From contig NW_008705564.1 of the NCBI RefSeq assembly GCF_000186865.1, forward strand, positions 2,095,978-2,159,977: 64,000 nucleotides of DNA, given 5' to 3'. The translations under genes and the position numbers were made by a program. Positions 1-9,294 of this stretch are shown here, piece by piece. The stretch is from Aureococcus anophagefferens (Eukaryota; Sar; Pelagophyceae; Pelagomonadales; Pelagomonadaceae). Each line of letters opens with the position of its first letter. Positions within the stretch are counted from its first letter, which is position 1. The notes beneath the pieces were generated by a model that worked only from the letters and a program-made list of their open reading frames with translations, had not been told where the DNA came from and did no database searches.

Positions 1-1
1 C

Positions 2-1983
2 ATGGCGTTGGACGCGACGACGCTCAAGAACCTCGAGGTCCTCGGGTCCGCGGCGGCCGACGGCCGCGCCGGGTCGCTCTGGCAGCTCGTGGACCACTGC
101 AAGACGCCCTTCGGCCGGCGGCTGCTGCGCGAGTGGCTCGCGCGGCCCCTCGTGGACGCGCGGGACGTCGCGGACCGCACGGACGCGGTCGCGGAGTTGG
201 TGGAGGACCGGGCGCTCGCGGACGCGCTCCGGTCCAAGCTCGCGCGGCTGCCGGACCTCGAGCGCCTCCTCCAGCAGCTCCACACGCTCGGCGCGGCGCG
301 GCGCGCCGTCGCCGCCGGCGACGACGACGACCTCGCGCAGCACCCGGACGCGCGCGCCGTGCTCTTTGACGCGAAGAAGTTCGACGCGCGCAAGGTCAAG
401 CAGCTCGCGGACGCGCTCCAGGCCCTGGGCCGCTGCGCGGCGCTGGCCGAGGGCGCCGACGTGACCGCGCCGCTCCTCGCCGCGTGCCTCGGTCCTGCCG
501 GCGCGGGCGGCTGCTTCCCGGACCTGAACGCGAAGCTCGCGGCGTTCGACTCCTTCGATCTCGCCGAGGCGAAGCGCACGGGCGAGCTCGCGGCCGTGCG
601 GGGCGTCGACGACGCCTACGACGCGGCCCTGGACGACAAGGCCGCGCGCGTCCGCGACCTCGACGACTGGCTCAAGGACGCGAAGCGCGAGCACCGGTGC
701 CCGGACCTCAAGTACAAGACGAGCGCCAAGGACCGCTACTGCGTCGAGGTGCCCGAGCAATTCTTCGCCCGGGACCGCGCCTTCGAGCACCTGCCCGCGG
801 GCTGGACGCAGCGCACGAAAACCAAGAAGTGCCGGTCGTTCCTCGCGCCCGACGTCGCCGAGCTCGTCGAAGCGCTCGAGGACGCGGAGAAGCGCGCGGC
901 CGCGGCCAAGGTCGACCAGATGCGGAGCCTCTTCGCGGCCTTCGACAAGGAGCGGGACCGCTGGGCCGCCGCCGTCGCCTGCGTGGGCACGCTCGACGCC
1001 CTGCTCGCGCTCGCGCACGTGAGCCGGCGGCCGGGCTTCGCGCGCGCGGTCCTCGAGGACGGCGCCGAGCCCTTCGTCGCCATCGACGACGGCGCCCACC
1101 CCTGCCTCGCGGGCGACGGCGCGTCGGCCGGCGACGTCATCGCCAACGACGTCCACGTCGGCGGCGCCAAGCCGCGCATGCTGCTGCTGTCGGGGCCCAA
1201 CATGGGCGGCAAGTCGACGCTGCTCCGCCACGTCTGCGTCGGAGCAGGAAAATGTTGATTCAACGTCGCTTCAACGTGAGGCTTCCGCGCGCGATTGTTC
1301 CAGAGAACGGATCCACGCGTCGAGAGCGCTCCGAGAGATAATCGCTCGTCCAAGAATGAGCCGAAACGAGTGGAACATGACCGAGATAGGAGCCTTTGAA
1401 GTTGGGAATTTCGCACTCTTTTCCTGCCCAGGTCTGCGTCTCCGCGATCCTCGCGCAGGCGGGCTGCTTCGTCAAGGCCAGGGCCATGCGCCTGAGCCCC
1501 GTGGACCGCGTCTTCACGCGCCTCGGCGCGTCGGACCGCATCCTCATGGGCCAGTCGACGTTCATGGTCGAGCTCCTCGAGACGGCCGCGATCCTCAAGC
1601 AGGCGTCGGCCAAGTCGCTCGTCATCCTCGACGAGCTCGGCCGGGGCACGGCGACCTGGGACGGCGCGGCCATCGCCCACGCCGTCGTCCACCACCTCGT
1701 CGCGAACTCCAAGTGCCGCGCCCTATTCGCGACGCACTACCACGACCTCGTCGCGTCCTGGGCGGGCCACTCCGACGTCCAGCTCGGCCACATGGACTGC
1801 CTCGTCGACCCGGAGTCCGACACCGTCGTCTTCCTCTACAAGCTCACCGACGGCTGCTCCCCCAAGTCCTTCGGCATCAACGTCGCCAAGCTCGCGAAGC
1901 TCCCCAAGAAGGTCCTCGACCGCGCCGCGGCCAAGAGCGCCGAGTTCGAGGCCAAGCTCAAGGCCAAGTCCCAAGCCAAGTGA
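2..1983 (+). CDS. MSH6: MSH6 mismatch-repair protein, C-terminal part (5' end outside window)
   Basis: MSH6 pairs with MSH2 to form MutSalpha, which binds mismatches in nuclear DNA. The visible part covers the lever/clamp and ATPase domains. It opens with the MSH6-type connector (LDATTLKNLEVL, CKTPFGRRLL, LPDLERLL), then Walker A GPNMGGKST at visible residues 398-406. After the intron come the Walker B stretch ILDELGRGTATWDG and ATHYHDL. The N-terminal PCNA-binding and mismatch-recognition domains lie outside the window, so the ATG at 2 is internal. One phase-0 intron (1232-1431) is an introner; removing it joins LLRH to VCVSAILAQAGCF, the usual MutS order. MSH6 is preferred over MSH2/MSH3 because the CLVDPESD...CPKSFGINVAKLA-like tail matches MSH6. 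It is the partner of the MSH2 gene at 21.4-24.2 kb. Confidence 0.93.
1240..1431 (+). mobile_element. Introner element, copy 1 (in MSH6), sense orientation
   Basis: A 192-bp element flanked by the direct repeat GTCTGCGT at 1232-1239 and 1432-1439. Its ends are inverted repeats (CGGAGCAGGAAAA at the left, TTTTCCTGCCCAG at the right). The intron runs from the first base of the left repeat (donor GT) to the element's terminal CAG, exactly 200 nt. The left terminus is the most diverged of the five copies, which fits an older insertion. It encodes no protein, so it would depend on a transposase supplied elsewhere. Confidence 0.9.
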
Positions 1984-2158
1984 GGGGGCGTCCGCGCCCC
2001 CGACGTAAGAAGACGCGGTCCCTAAGTTGCGCCTCGGGATCGCTTGAGCATCCCTAGGGGCCGGGTGCCTGTTACTCGTACCCCGGCGAGACTCGCCGAG
2101 AACCCCTAACTCCTCTCTGTGAGGCTGATGGGCTGCGCGATGGGGCGCGTCCTCCCGC

Positions 2159-3715
2159 ATGGGTGACGCGCTCGAGCGCATCGTGCGCGAGTGCGCGGCG
2201 CAGGCCGCGCGCTCCGGGCGGCGGGTGACGCTGCGCGTGACGATCCGCGGGGCGGACGTCGGCGCGGCGGTGGAGTTCGAGACGGTGACGGTTGACGAGC
2301 GGGTCGGGGCTGCGCGGTGCGCGGCTGCTGCGCAGTGCGCGGCGCCCGACGCCGCCGACGGCGATTTCAGCGTGCGCGTGGACGTGCGCGCGGCTGGCGA
2401 CGACGCCGGCGCGCATGGTGTGCGCGCGGGCAAGTTTTGCCGTTTTAACGAATGGGCGCGGCCAGGTCGGCTGCCCCAGCGCCGCGCGCGCGGGAAGCGC
2501 CGGAAGCGCAGCGGTGCGGCGGAGGAGCGCCGCAAGCGCGTGTGGTTCGAGCGGTCCTGCCGCCGGACGCGCGCGAGCAACTTGATCGTCGCCGCGGTAC
2601 GGCGGCGCGCGGCGCAGCTGCTGGTGGCAGCGCGCGAGACGGACGATGGCTGCGCCGGCGGCGCGGCCTGGCGGCGCGACGGCGGGCGGCTGTCGCGGGT
2701 CGAGGCGACGACGACGACGACGATGATGACGACGGACGAGAACGAGGACGATCCCGTGATGTGCAGCGAACTAAAAACCCAAAACACCGACAAGCTCTGC
2801 ACGGGCAAGCTCTCCGCCGAGGACGAAGTCAACATGGTCGCGGTCGAGGAGACGGACGAGGAGGCGATGACGACGACGGCTACGACGATGACGACGAAGA
2901 CGACGGACGAGAACGAGGACGACCCCGTGATGTGCAGCGAACTAAAAACCCAAAACACGGACAAGCTCTGCACGGGCAAGCTCTCCGCCGAGGACAAAGT
3001 CAACATGGTCGCGGTCGAGGAGACGGACGAGGGCGGCCACCTGGACAGCGGCAACTGCGGCGAGGGCGGCGAGGCGTACGCGACGGCGACGGCGGCGACG
3101 GCGACGACGGTGGATGACTGCAGCGCCGACGGCGGTGTGGGCGCGGCCCTGGCCTACGGCGACGACAGCGGCCACTTGGACAGCGGCAACTGCGACGACG
3201 ACGGCGGCGAGGCGAACGCGACGGCGAGCGGCAGCTTCGCCTACTACCGCGACGAGGTGAACCTGGTGATTGATTGTTCCGGCAAGGTGAACCCGACGGC
3301 GTCCTGGTCCTTCGAGATGCGCTACGCCCTGGCCGACGCGGTCGCGGGGTTGCCCGAGTGCGTTGGAAGCACCATGGAGGTCGTGCACATCATCTACGGG
3401 TCGTCGCGCGTGCTCAGCAAAGGCAAACACACGGTCGACTTCGCTATGCTCAGTGACGGCGTCTGCGCGCAGCTCCAGGCCTTCGTCAACTTGAAGAGCA
3501 ACTTGAATGTTTCGGGAAAGAAGAAGAAGAAAAAGAAAGGGAAAAAGGAGAGTGAGAAGGAAAGCAAAATCGAGAAGGAAAGTGACGACGAGCGGATGTG
3601 CAGCGACTTGAAAAAAAAACAAAAACTACTAGCTCTGCCGCTCGTCGAAAATTCGGACGCGAATACTGCACCCCTGATGTGCTCCTCCAAGACCAACCTA
3701 CGCTGCGACGGTTAG
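2159..3715 (+). CDS. Hypothetical protein with internal tandem duplication
   Basis: No family recognised; 518 residues. The N-terminal third is Ala/Arg rich. The middle holds two copies of a 57-codon acidic unit containing DPVMCSELKTQNTD and LCTGKLSAED. A second, shorter repeat (GHLDSGNC) follows. The C-terminal part (about residues 365-450) looks most globular (SFAYYRDEVNLVIDCSGKVN, MEVVHIIYGSSRVL), then a lysine run and another MCSDLKKK motif. It starts 175 bp after MSH6 on the same strand. A 14-nt motif, ACTCGCCGAGAACC, occurs upstream of this gene (about 2090) and upstream of the next one (about 3769), possibly a shared promoter element. Codon use is normal for the window, so a real gene is likely, function unknown. 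Confidence 0.6.
   Translation: MGDALERIVRECAAQAARSGRRVTLRVTIRGADVGAAVEFETVTVDERVGAARCAAAAQCAAPDAADGDFSVRVDVRAAGDDAGAHGVRAGKFCRFNEWARPGRLPQRRARGKRRKRSGAAEERRKRVWFERSCRRTRASNLIVAAVRRRAAQLLVAARETDDGCAGGAAWRRDGGRLSRVEATTTTTMMTTDENEDDPVMCSELKTQNTDKLCTGKLSAEDEVNMVAVEETDEEAMTTTATTMTTKTTDENEDDPVMCSELKTQNTDKLCTGKLSAEDKVNMVAVEETDEGGHLDSGNCGEGGEAYATATAATATTVDDCSADGGVGAALAYGDDSGHLDSGNCDDDGGEANATASGSFAYYRDEVNLVIDCSGKVNPTASWSFEMRYALADAVAGLPECVGSTMEVVHIIYGSSRVLSKGKHTVDFAMLSDGVCAQLQAFVNLKSNLNVSGKKKKKKKGKKESEKESKIEKESDDERMCSDLKKKQKLLALPLVENSDANTAPLMCSSKTNLRCDG
2728..3032 (+). repeat. In-frame tandem duplication, 134-bp units, 171-bp period
   Basis: Positions 2728-2861 and 2899-3032 are nearly identical (about three substitutions). 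The 171-bp offset is 57 codons, so the frame is kept. Near-identity indicates a recent event or ongoing unequal exchange; the intervening spacer is (ACG)n/(GAT)n-like. Confidence 0.9.
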
Positions 3716-3817
3716 CTCAGCTAGCTCGGTTCGCCTAGGTACCCCCCTAGCCCCCCTGGATAAGCAACACTCGCCGAGAACCGAGGGATCGTTCGACGTG
3801 ACCACACCGCGAGCATC

Positions 3818-4528
3818 ATGACCTCGATCCAGCAGCGCGTCGATACCATCTTCGACGGGTATGGCGGCACGTTGGTGACACGCCTCGTCCGCACCATCGG
3901 CGTGAAGGAGGACAAGGCGAAGAAGGTCCTGCGCGCCTACAAGCAGTTCTTGGTGCTCAAGGCCGAGGGCGACGACTTCGACGCCACGAAGCTGTCACCG
4001 CCGCCGCTCGTCGACGAGATGTGGCATTTGCATGTCCTCGATACCAAGCGCTACCAGAACCAGTGCCTCGGGGCCTTCGGCCGCGTCATCCACCACGACC
4101 CCGACGGTGGCGCCGACGCCGTCGCGCGCGCCACGCGCATCGGCTCGACGCACCTGGCGCTCACAAAACGCTTTGGCAACTCGTTTAGCAAGCGCATCTG
4201 GTGCTGGACGGAGCCGCCGCCGTCCAAGGACCCCGTCGAATCGCCCACTGAGAAGGTCGCGGTCGTCGTCGGTGATCCGCTGCACATTCGCCTCCGGGAC
4301 CAGACCGGCGCAGAGACGAACTACAAGATCAAGACGACGACGAACCTCGACAAGCTCTTCAACGCGTACGCCAAGCGCAAGGGCGTCAACGCTACGTCGC
4401 TGCGGTTTTATGTCGACGGGCGGCGCGTCGGCTACGGCCGCGAAGAGACGCCCGAAACCATCCTCATGGAGAACGGCGTCCTGGTCACCGACCAGATTGA
4501 TGTCATGCTCGAGCAACAGGGCTGCTGA
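3818..4528 (+). CDS. WHxHxLDT-domain protein with C-terminal SUMO-like domain
   Basis: 236 residues in two parts. Residues about 1-125 carry VDEMWHLHVLDTKRY followed by FGRVIHHDP, a histidine-rich signature seen in bacterial and eukaryotic 'glycine-rich domain-containing' proteins of unknown activity. Residues about 150-234 are SUMO-like: IRLRDQTGAETNYKIK, then LFNAYAKRKGV, SLRFYVDG and DQIDVMLEQQGC, matching the SUMO beta-grasp pattern ending in DxIDVMLEQxGG. The end is GC, without the diglycine needed for processing and conjugation, so this is probably a fixed SUMO-like interaction module (as in Rad60-type SUMO-like domains) rather than a modifier. The ATG at 3818 is the first in frame and the product is full length. 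Confidence 0.8.
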   Translation: MTSIQQRVDTIFDGYGGTLVTRLVRTIGVKEDKAKKVLRAYKQFLVLKAEGDDFDATKLSPPPLVDEMWHLHVLDTKRYQNQCLGAFGRVIHHDPDGGADAVARATRIGSTHLALTKRFGNSFSKRIWCWTEPPPSKDPVESPTEKVAVVVGDPLHIRLRDQTGAETNYKIKTTTNLDKLFNAYAKRKGVNATSLRFYVDGRRVGYGREETPETILMENGVLVTDQIDVMLEQQGC

Positions 4529-4594
4529 GGAGACGACGCGCCTAGCCCACACAAGAGTAAAGGCGAACACCGAATCCGCACTAATGCGGCCGGC

Positions 4595-5968
4595 TTACGT
4601 CGCCTCTTTCGCGTAGGTCTCGCTCCGTCGTTGCTTCTTCGTGATGGGGTCGAAGAAGGTGCCGTCGCGCTTCGCGAGGCCCCGCCCTCCATATTCCTCG
4701 GCCAACATGTCCTCGCCGATGGCGGCCTTGAGCACGGGCACGTAGTCCTCGGGCCCGTCGAGGATGTGGATCTTCGCGCGCGTCTTCTCGTCGACGAGGC
4801 CGCGGATGAGCCTCCAGCCCCGGGCGAAGACCTTGCCGGCGTTGAGGATGTAGAGCGCCCCGAGCCGCTCCGGGTAGTGCGCCTCGTCGAGGCGGACCAT
4901 CGCGCGCGTGATGCGCACGCCGTCGCGCGACGGGAGCCCCCAGGCCCAGCGCAGGCGCAGCGCGTCGAGCACGACGACGACCTGCTCGACGGACCGCTCG
5001 CGGGACGCGTTGCCCAGCGCGACGTGGAACGCGCGGTCCTGCGCGTACGTGAGGTACGCGCAGAGCGTCGCCGGCGTCGCGCCGTGCCTCGCCACGAGCT
5101 CGTCGAGGCGCCACGACGCGAAGGGCTTGTAGAAGACGGGCCGGCCCTGCGTGTCCGTGCCCTCGATCCACATGGGGAAGAGGCGCGCGAGCGCGTCCGT
5201 GCTCCGGCTCGCGTCGCATAGGCCCGCGACGGCCTCGGGCTCCGCGGCGCGGAGCGCCTCGAGCTGGCAGACGTCCGCGCGCCAGGCCACGTCGGCCGCG
5301 AGCATGGCGGCGGCGCGGTCCACGGAGAACTTGCGCGCGCGGAGGAACCGGAGCGCGAGCTGCTCGACGGTCTCGCCCCGCGGCGCGACGTGCCGCGCGA
5401 GGTCGAGGCCCCGGCACCGCTCGAGGAGCCGCGCGAGCGCGTCTGCTTGTGATTTGTCGAGGCACCCCACGTAGCCCGGCGCGCGCTCGAGGCCCGAGGC
5501 CTCGTGGTAGGGCAGGCGCCCGGCGACGACGAGCTCCGCGCGCTCCGGCGCCGGCGCCGGCGCCGCGTCGGCGCGCTTGCCCGAAAGGAAGCCGCGCTTG
5601 CCCGTCGCGCGCGCGAGGCCCTTGCGCACGCGGCGCAGCGGCGTCGCGCGCCGCTCGGGCGGCGCGCCGCCCGCCCGGTCCGGCGCCGCGGCGGCCGGCT
5701 CGGCGGCGGCGACGGGCCGCGCGGCGGCGGCGTAGTCCGCGTCGTCGCCGGCCGCCGCGGGCCGGCGCGCGACGACGCCAGCGGCGGCGGCGAGGACGGC
5801 GGCCGCGGCGGCGGCGCCCCAGAGTTCGATGCTCCAGGACGCGGTCGCGCGCCGCAGCAGGCCGAAGGCCGCCGCGATCTCGCGCTCAAAGTTGCCCAGC
5901 ACCCAGAAAACGAGGTCCACGGGGCGCACGTCCAAGAACTCGCGCAATTGTTTCAGCGGCCAGATCAT
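4595..5968 (-). CDS. Sec14-like CRAL-TRIO lipid-transfer protein with N-terminal membrane segment
   Basis: 457 residues. An Ala-rich hydrophobic stretch (about 45-65) suggests a membrane anchor, followed by a disordered Pro/Ala/Arg region. Then comes a CRAL-TRIO-N helix bundle (RFLRARKFSVDRAAAML) and the lipid-binding CRAL-TRIO domain (PVFYKPFASW, VVVVLDALRLRWAWG, YILNAGKVFARGWRLI, EYGGRGLAKRDG). Sec14 proteins exchange phosphoinositides and other lipids between membranes. It is divergent from the TMX-like gene, with 134 bp between start codons. Substrate cannot be told from sequence. Confidence 0.85.
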   Translation of the reverse strand: MIWPLKQLREFLDVRPVDLVFWVLGNFEREIAAAFGLLRRATASWSIELWGAAAAAAVLAAAAGVVARRPAAAGDDADYAAAARPVAAAEPAAAAPDRAGGAPPERRATPLRRVRKGLARATGKRGFLSGKRADAAPAPAPERAELVVAGRLPYHEASGLERAPGYVGCLDKSQADALARLLERCRGLDLARHVAPRGETVEQLALRFLRARKFSVDRAAAMLAADVAWRADVCQLEALRAAEPEAVAGLCDASRSTDALARLFPMWIEGTDTQGRPVFYKPFASWRLDELVARHGATPATLCAYLTYAQDRAFHVALGNASRERSVEQVVVVLDALRLRWAWGLPSRDGVRITRAMVRLDEAHYPERLGALYILNAGKVFARGWRLIRGLVDEKTRAKIHILDGPEDYVPVLKAAIGEDMLAEEYGGRGLAKRDGTFFDPITKKQRRSETYAKEAT

Positions 5969-6102
5969 GGCGAGACTGTCGAGCGATGCTTGCTATGGCT
6001 TCGCGTGCGCCATCATGGAAGCCATCGGAAATAAAGCAGTTTCAGTCGTCGAGCCCGCAAGGTCGGCTTGTGGAGCAAAGGACGGCGTGGCTGCGCGCCA
6101 AG

Positions 6103-6678
6103 ATGGGTGGAATCCTGCTCGCCGCGCTGCTGGCGTGCGCGTCGCTCGCCGAGGGCCGCATGGTCGAGGTGACGACGCGCAACTTCGACGCGGAGACGTC
6201 GAAGCCGAACCTGCTGCTCGTCTTTTACGCGCCTTGGTGCGGCCACTGCAAGCGCCTCGAGCCCGTGCTCCAGCAGCTCGCGTCCGCCGACGACCCGGGG
6301 TACCGCGTCGGCCGGTGCGACGGCACGGAGCACCGCGTCCTCACGCAGCGCTTCGGCGTCCGCGGCTTCCCGTCGCTCTTCTACGTGCGGTCGCGAGCCG
6401 AGGTCATCCCCTACGACGGCGCGCGCGGCGCCAAGGACATCGACCACTTCCTGCGGAAGGGCTACGCGGGCGAGGCCCGGCTCGGGCTCATGAAGTCCCC
6501 CTTCGGCCCCCTCGGCCGGCTCAAGGGGCTCTGCGTCGCCGCGGGCCTCTACGCGGTCGACCTCCACGCGAAGCTCGCGGTCACCGTCGGCGACTACCCG
6601 GCCATGATGGCCGTCGCCTGCATGGGCATCGTCGCCCTCATCGTCGTCCTCATCCTGCCGCTGCTCTTCCTCGCGTGA
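6103..6678 (+). CDS. TMX-like single-thioredoxin-domain membrane oxidoreductase
   Basis: 191 residues from the ATG at 6103. A signal peptide (MGGILLAALLACASLAEG) is followed by a PDI-type thioredoxin fold with active site WCGHCK and a cis-proline loop GFPSLFYV. A C-terminal hydrophobic segment (about 166-190) would anchor it in the ER membrane, lumenal domain first. This is the layout of TMX1-like proteins, which form or exchange disulfides in secretory cargo. An upstream in-frame extension exists but would bury the signal peptide, so 6103 is preferred. Confidence 0.85.
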   Translation: MGGILLAALLACASLAEGRMVEVTTRNFDAETSKPNLLLVFYAPWCGHCKRLEPVLQQLASADDPGYRVGRCDGTEHRVLTQRFGVRGFPSLFYVRSRAEVIPYDGARGAKDIDHFLRKGYAGEARLGLMKSPFGPLGRLKGLCVAAGLYAVDLHAKLAVTVGDYPAMMAVACMGIVALIVVLILPLLFLA

Positions 6679-6703
6679 CGCGCGCGCGGTAAGCCATGGT
6701 GCC

Positions 6704-7774
6704 GTGTATGTTGCCTTTCAACTTGAAGCAGTGCCGGGCAGAATCAGAGGGAGCATGGGCTTGGTCGGCCAGAGCTTGGCGCCGCGCCGTCGCGCGCTCG
6801 TCGCGGCCGCCGTCGCCCTCATCACGTCGACGGCCCTCCAGCCAGTGGCACCACAACTCCGACCGCCGACGCGGCGCGGCGCCCACCCCCTCGACGGCCA
6901 CGTGCCGCTCGAAGACGCCTACCCCGGCCTGCGCTTTTTGCACCGGTCGCCGGACGTCGCGGTCATCGACGGCTTCCTGAGCGGCGCCGAGTGCGACGCG
7001 CTCGTCGCCATCGGCCGCGCGAAGCAGCTCGAGCGGTCGCCCGTCGCCTACGCGGGCTGGAGCGACGACGTCGCGGAGCTCACCCAAACCTGGGCGTCCG
7101 GCCCCGCGGCCTGGGTCGCGCTCGCGGCCATCCTCGCCAAGGCGAACCTCTACGGCGTCACGGACCGCGTCGACCTCGCGCTCACGGCCGCGGGCGTCTA
7201 CGCGTTGAACGTCGTCCTCGCCGCGGCCGCGGCGCTCGCGTTCGCGAAGCGGCGCGAGGCGGGCCTCTCCGCGCTCCGCACGTCCAAGTCCGTCGCGCTG
7301 CGCGGCGACAAACCCGGCGCCGCCGAGGTCGCGACGTTCAGCCGGCTCCTGGACGTGCTGCCGTCGGCGGCGCCCGAACAGATGGAGGCGCTGACCCTGA
7401 TCCGCTACGACGACGGCGACCGACTCGCCCCCCACTACGACGCGAACCGCGCGGCGGCCGCCGAGGACGCGACGCGCGGCGGCCAGACGCTCTGCACGCT
7501 GCTCGTCTACCTGAACGACGTCGCCGCGGGCGGGCGGACGACCTTCGGCAAGCTCGGGCTCCACGTCGAGCCCAAGCGCGGCGACGCGTGCGTCTTCTTC
7601 CCCGCGGACGCGTCCGGCGCCTTCGACGACCGGCTCGAGCACGAGGGCGAGACGGCGCAGTGTGAGAAATGGATCGGCCGCGTCTGGGTCCACGCGGACC
7701 CGATCCTGGGGCCCACGGGCGTCGACGGGCCCACGCGCGCGGCCGTGCTCGCGGCGCGCGCGGCGAAACACTAA
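6704..7774 (+). CDS. Prolyl 4-hydroxylase-like 2OG-Fe(II) oxygenase
   Basis: 356 residues from 6704; 6755 (MGLVGQSLAP) is the likelier start because a hydrophobic N-terminus follows it. The P4H fold begins at DVAVIDGFLSGAECD. The iron ligands are His244 and Asp246 (PHYDAN) and His313 (LEHEGE), with Lys322 (EKW) placed to bind 2-oxoglutarate (numbering from 6704). GGRTTFGKLGLHVEPKRGDACVFFP is the usual core strand pair. Unusually, two hydrophobic segments (about residues 140-185) sit inside the N-terminal half of the catalytic domain. It follows the TMX-like gene by 25 bp on the same strand; both are secretory-pathway type. Confidence 0.85.
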   Translation: MYVAFQLEAVPGRIRGSMGLVGQSLAPRRRALVAAAVALITSTALQPVAPQLRPPTRRGAHPLDGHVPLEDAYPGLRFLHRSPDVAVIDGFLSGAECDALVAIGRAKQLERSPVAYAGWSDDVAELTQTWASGPAAWVALAAILAKANLYGVTDRVDLALTAAGVYALNVVLAAAAALAFAKRREAGLSALRTSKSVALRGDKPGAAEVATFSRLLDVLPSAAPEQMEALTLIRYDDGDRLAPHYDANRAAAAEDATRGGQTLCTLLVYLNDVAAGGRTTFGKLGLHVEPKRGDACVFFPADASGAFDDRLEHEGETAQCEKWIGRVWVHADPILGPTGVDGPTRAAVLAARAAKH

Positions 7775-7807
7775 AAACCCCTAAATAATTCGTTAACGAC
7801 CCCCCGC

Positions 7808-9145
7808 CTAGGACAGGTCGACGACCTTGGGCTTGAAGGGCGGCTCGATGCCCTTGATGGCCATCTTCGAGAAGGAGAGGCCGTGGAAGAGGGGGCTCGC
7901 CATGACGTCGGCGGCGCCGGCCTTGCCGTAGCCGAGCCGCGTCTTCGCCTCCTTGCGCAGCAATTGGGTCACGGTCGCCAGCAGCGCCTTGGACGTGCGC
8001 TTCTCGTTCGTCGGCGGCGGGCTCTTCAGGATCCAGGAGAACATCTGCCGCGGGTTCTCGTGGTGGAACGGCGTCTTCCCGACGACCATCTGGAAGAGGA
8101 GGATGCCGAAGGCCCACCAGTCGACCATGAAGCCGTAGGGCTGGCCCCGGAGCAGCTCCGGCGCGACGCACTCGATCGTGCCGCAGAACGTGCGGAGCCG
8201 CTCCTCGCAGAACTCGACCTTGGTCTTCGCGAAGCCCATGTCCGCGACGACGACGTGGCCGTCGCTCTGCATGAGCATGTTCTCCAGTTTCACGTCGCGG
8301 TGGCAGACGCCCTGCTCGTGCATGTGCTTGATCGCGAGCAGGATCTCGACGCCGTGGTACCGCGCGCGCTTCTCCGCGAAGCACCTATTCTTCGCGCACG
8401 AGAGCTGGTCCTCGAGGCTGCCGCCCGCGTAGTAGTCCGTGACGATGTAGCGGCTCGACTCGTCCTGGAAGGCGAAGCGGCAGTGGAGCGTGAAGGGGCT
8501 GCCCCGGCAGAGCGAGAGGACCTGGCGCTCCTTCTTCGCGCGCGCCTCGACGTTCGCGCCGCTCTTGTCCACGCGCTTGATCGCGAAGAGGCGGCCCCGG
8601 TGGGGCTCGGCGATCTTCCGCGCGAGGTGCACCGTGGAGAAGGCGCCGCGGCCGATCTCCGCGGAGCAGTCGAACATGTCGATGGTGATCGCGTCCTCCT
8701 TCCGTTTCTCGTCCCTCTCGGCCTTTTTGGCCGCGGCGTTCGGCGCCGCGAGGAAGAAGTTTTTGAAGCGGACCGACATGCGCGGCGTGCCGCCGGGGCT
8801 CCGCCGGTTGTCGTCGGGCGGCGGCGGCGCGTCGCGCGGGGACATGGCGCCGGACGCGGACGCGTACGCGTCGTCTAAACCCTTGGAGACGTCGAAGGCC
8901 TCGAAGGTCTCGTGCCAGTCGTCGCGGTAGAAGGGGTCCATGACGGCGCTCGCGCCCGTCTTCGTCAGGACCTCCTCCCAGAGGTTCTCGAGCTCGACGT
9001 CCTCCATGTCGCTCTGGACGTCGCCGTGGCAGGCGCACCAGAGGTACTGGCCGATGCCCTGGGGCTGGGCGGCGATGGTTGGCGCCGGCGGCGGCTCCTC
9101 CTTCTTCTCCTCCTTGGCGACCCGGCTCTTGCGCTTCGACACCAT
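7808..9145 (-). CDS. AGC-family serine/threonine kinase
   Basis: 445 residues from the ATG at 9145; the frame stays open upstream to 9289. A long N-terminal region (1-155) has a lysine-rich start and a Pro-rich linker. The kinase domain has the glycine loop GRGAFS (165-170), the ATP lysine in AIK (Lys190), HRDVKLEN (282-289) and FCGTIECVAPELL in place of the usual activation-segment end. Where most kinases have DFG it has DMG (302-304). The tail FKPKVVDL resembles a short AGC extension. The PKA/PKG type is favoured, but no regulatory domain identifies a subfamily. Confidence 0.88.
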   Translation of the reverse strand: MVSKRKSRVAKEEKKEEPPPAPTIAAQPQGIGQYLWCACHGDVQSDMEDVELENLWEEVLTKTGASAVMDPFYRDDWHETFEAFDVSKGLDDAYASASGAMSPRDAPPPPDDNRRSPGGTPRMSVRFKNFFLAAPNAAAKKAERDEKRKEDAITIDMFDCSAEIGRGAFSTVHLARKIAEPHRGRLFAIKRVDKSGANVEARAKKERQVLSLCRGSPFTLHCRFAFQDESSRYIVTDYYAGGSLEDQLSCAKNRCFAEKRARYHGVEILLAIKHMHEQGVCHRDVKLENMLMQSDGHVVVADMGFAKTKVEFCEERLRTFCGTIECVAPELLRGQPYGFMVDWWAFGILLFQMVVGKTPFHHENPRQMFSWILKSPPPTNEKRTSKALLATVTQLLRKEAKTRLGYGKAGAADVMASPLFHGLSFSKMAIKGIEPPFKPKVVDLS

Positions 9146-9294
9146 GGCGGCGCCCGGGCCGACCCGGCGCGGGTGGCAATGCACCGCGCGAAAAGAGTGG
9201 CGGCCCCCCGAGCACAAGCCCAGGGCTGGCCTCGGGGTTTCTTCGGGCTCTACGAAACGAGTTGCAGTGCAACGTGAAGTTTCAAACAAAAGAA

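Noticed and set aside
1260..1712. Open frames beginning inside introner copies
   Set aside because: Each arises from element sequence read into host sequence; none is shared among the five copies as a conserved protein.
6030..6102. Upstream in-frame extension of the TMX-like gene
   Set aside because: It would place the signal peptide internally; 6103 gives a normal secretory start.
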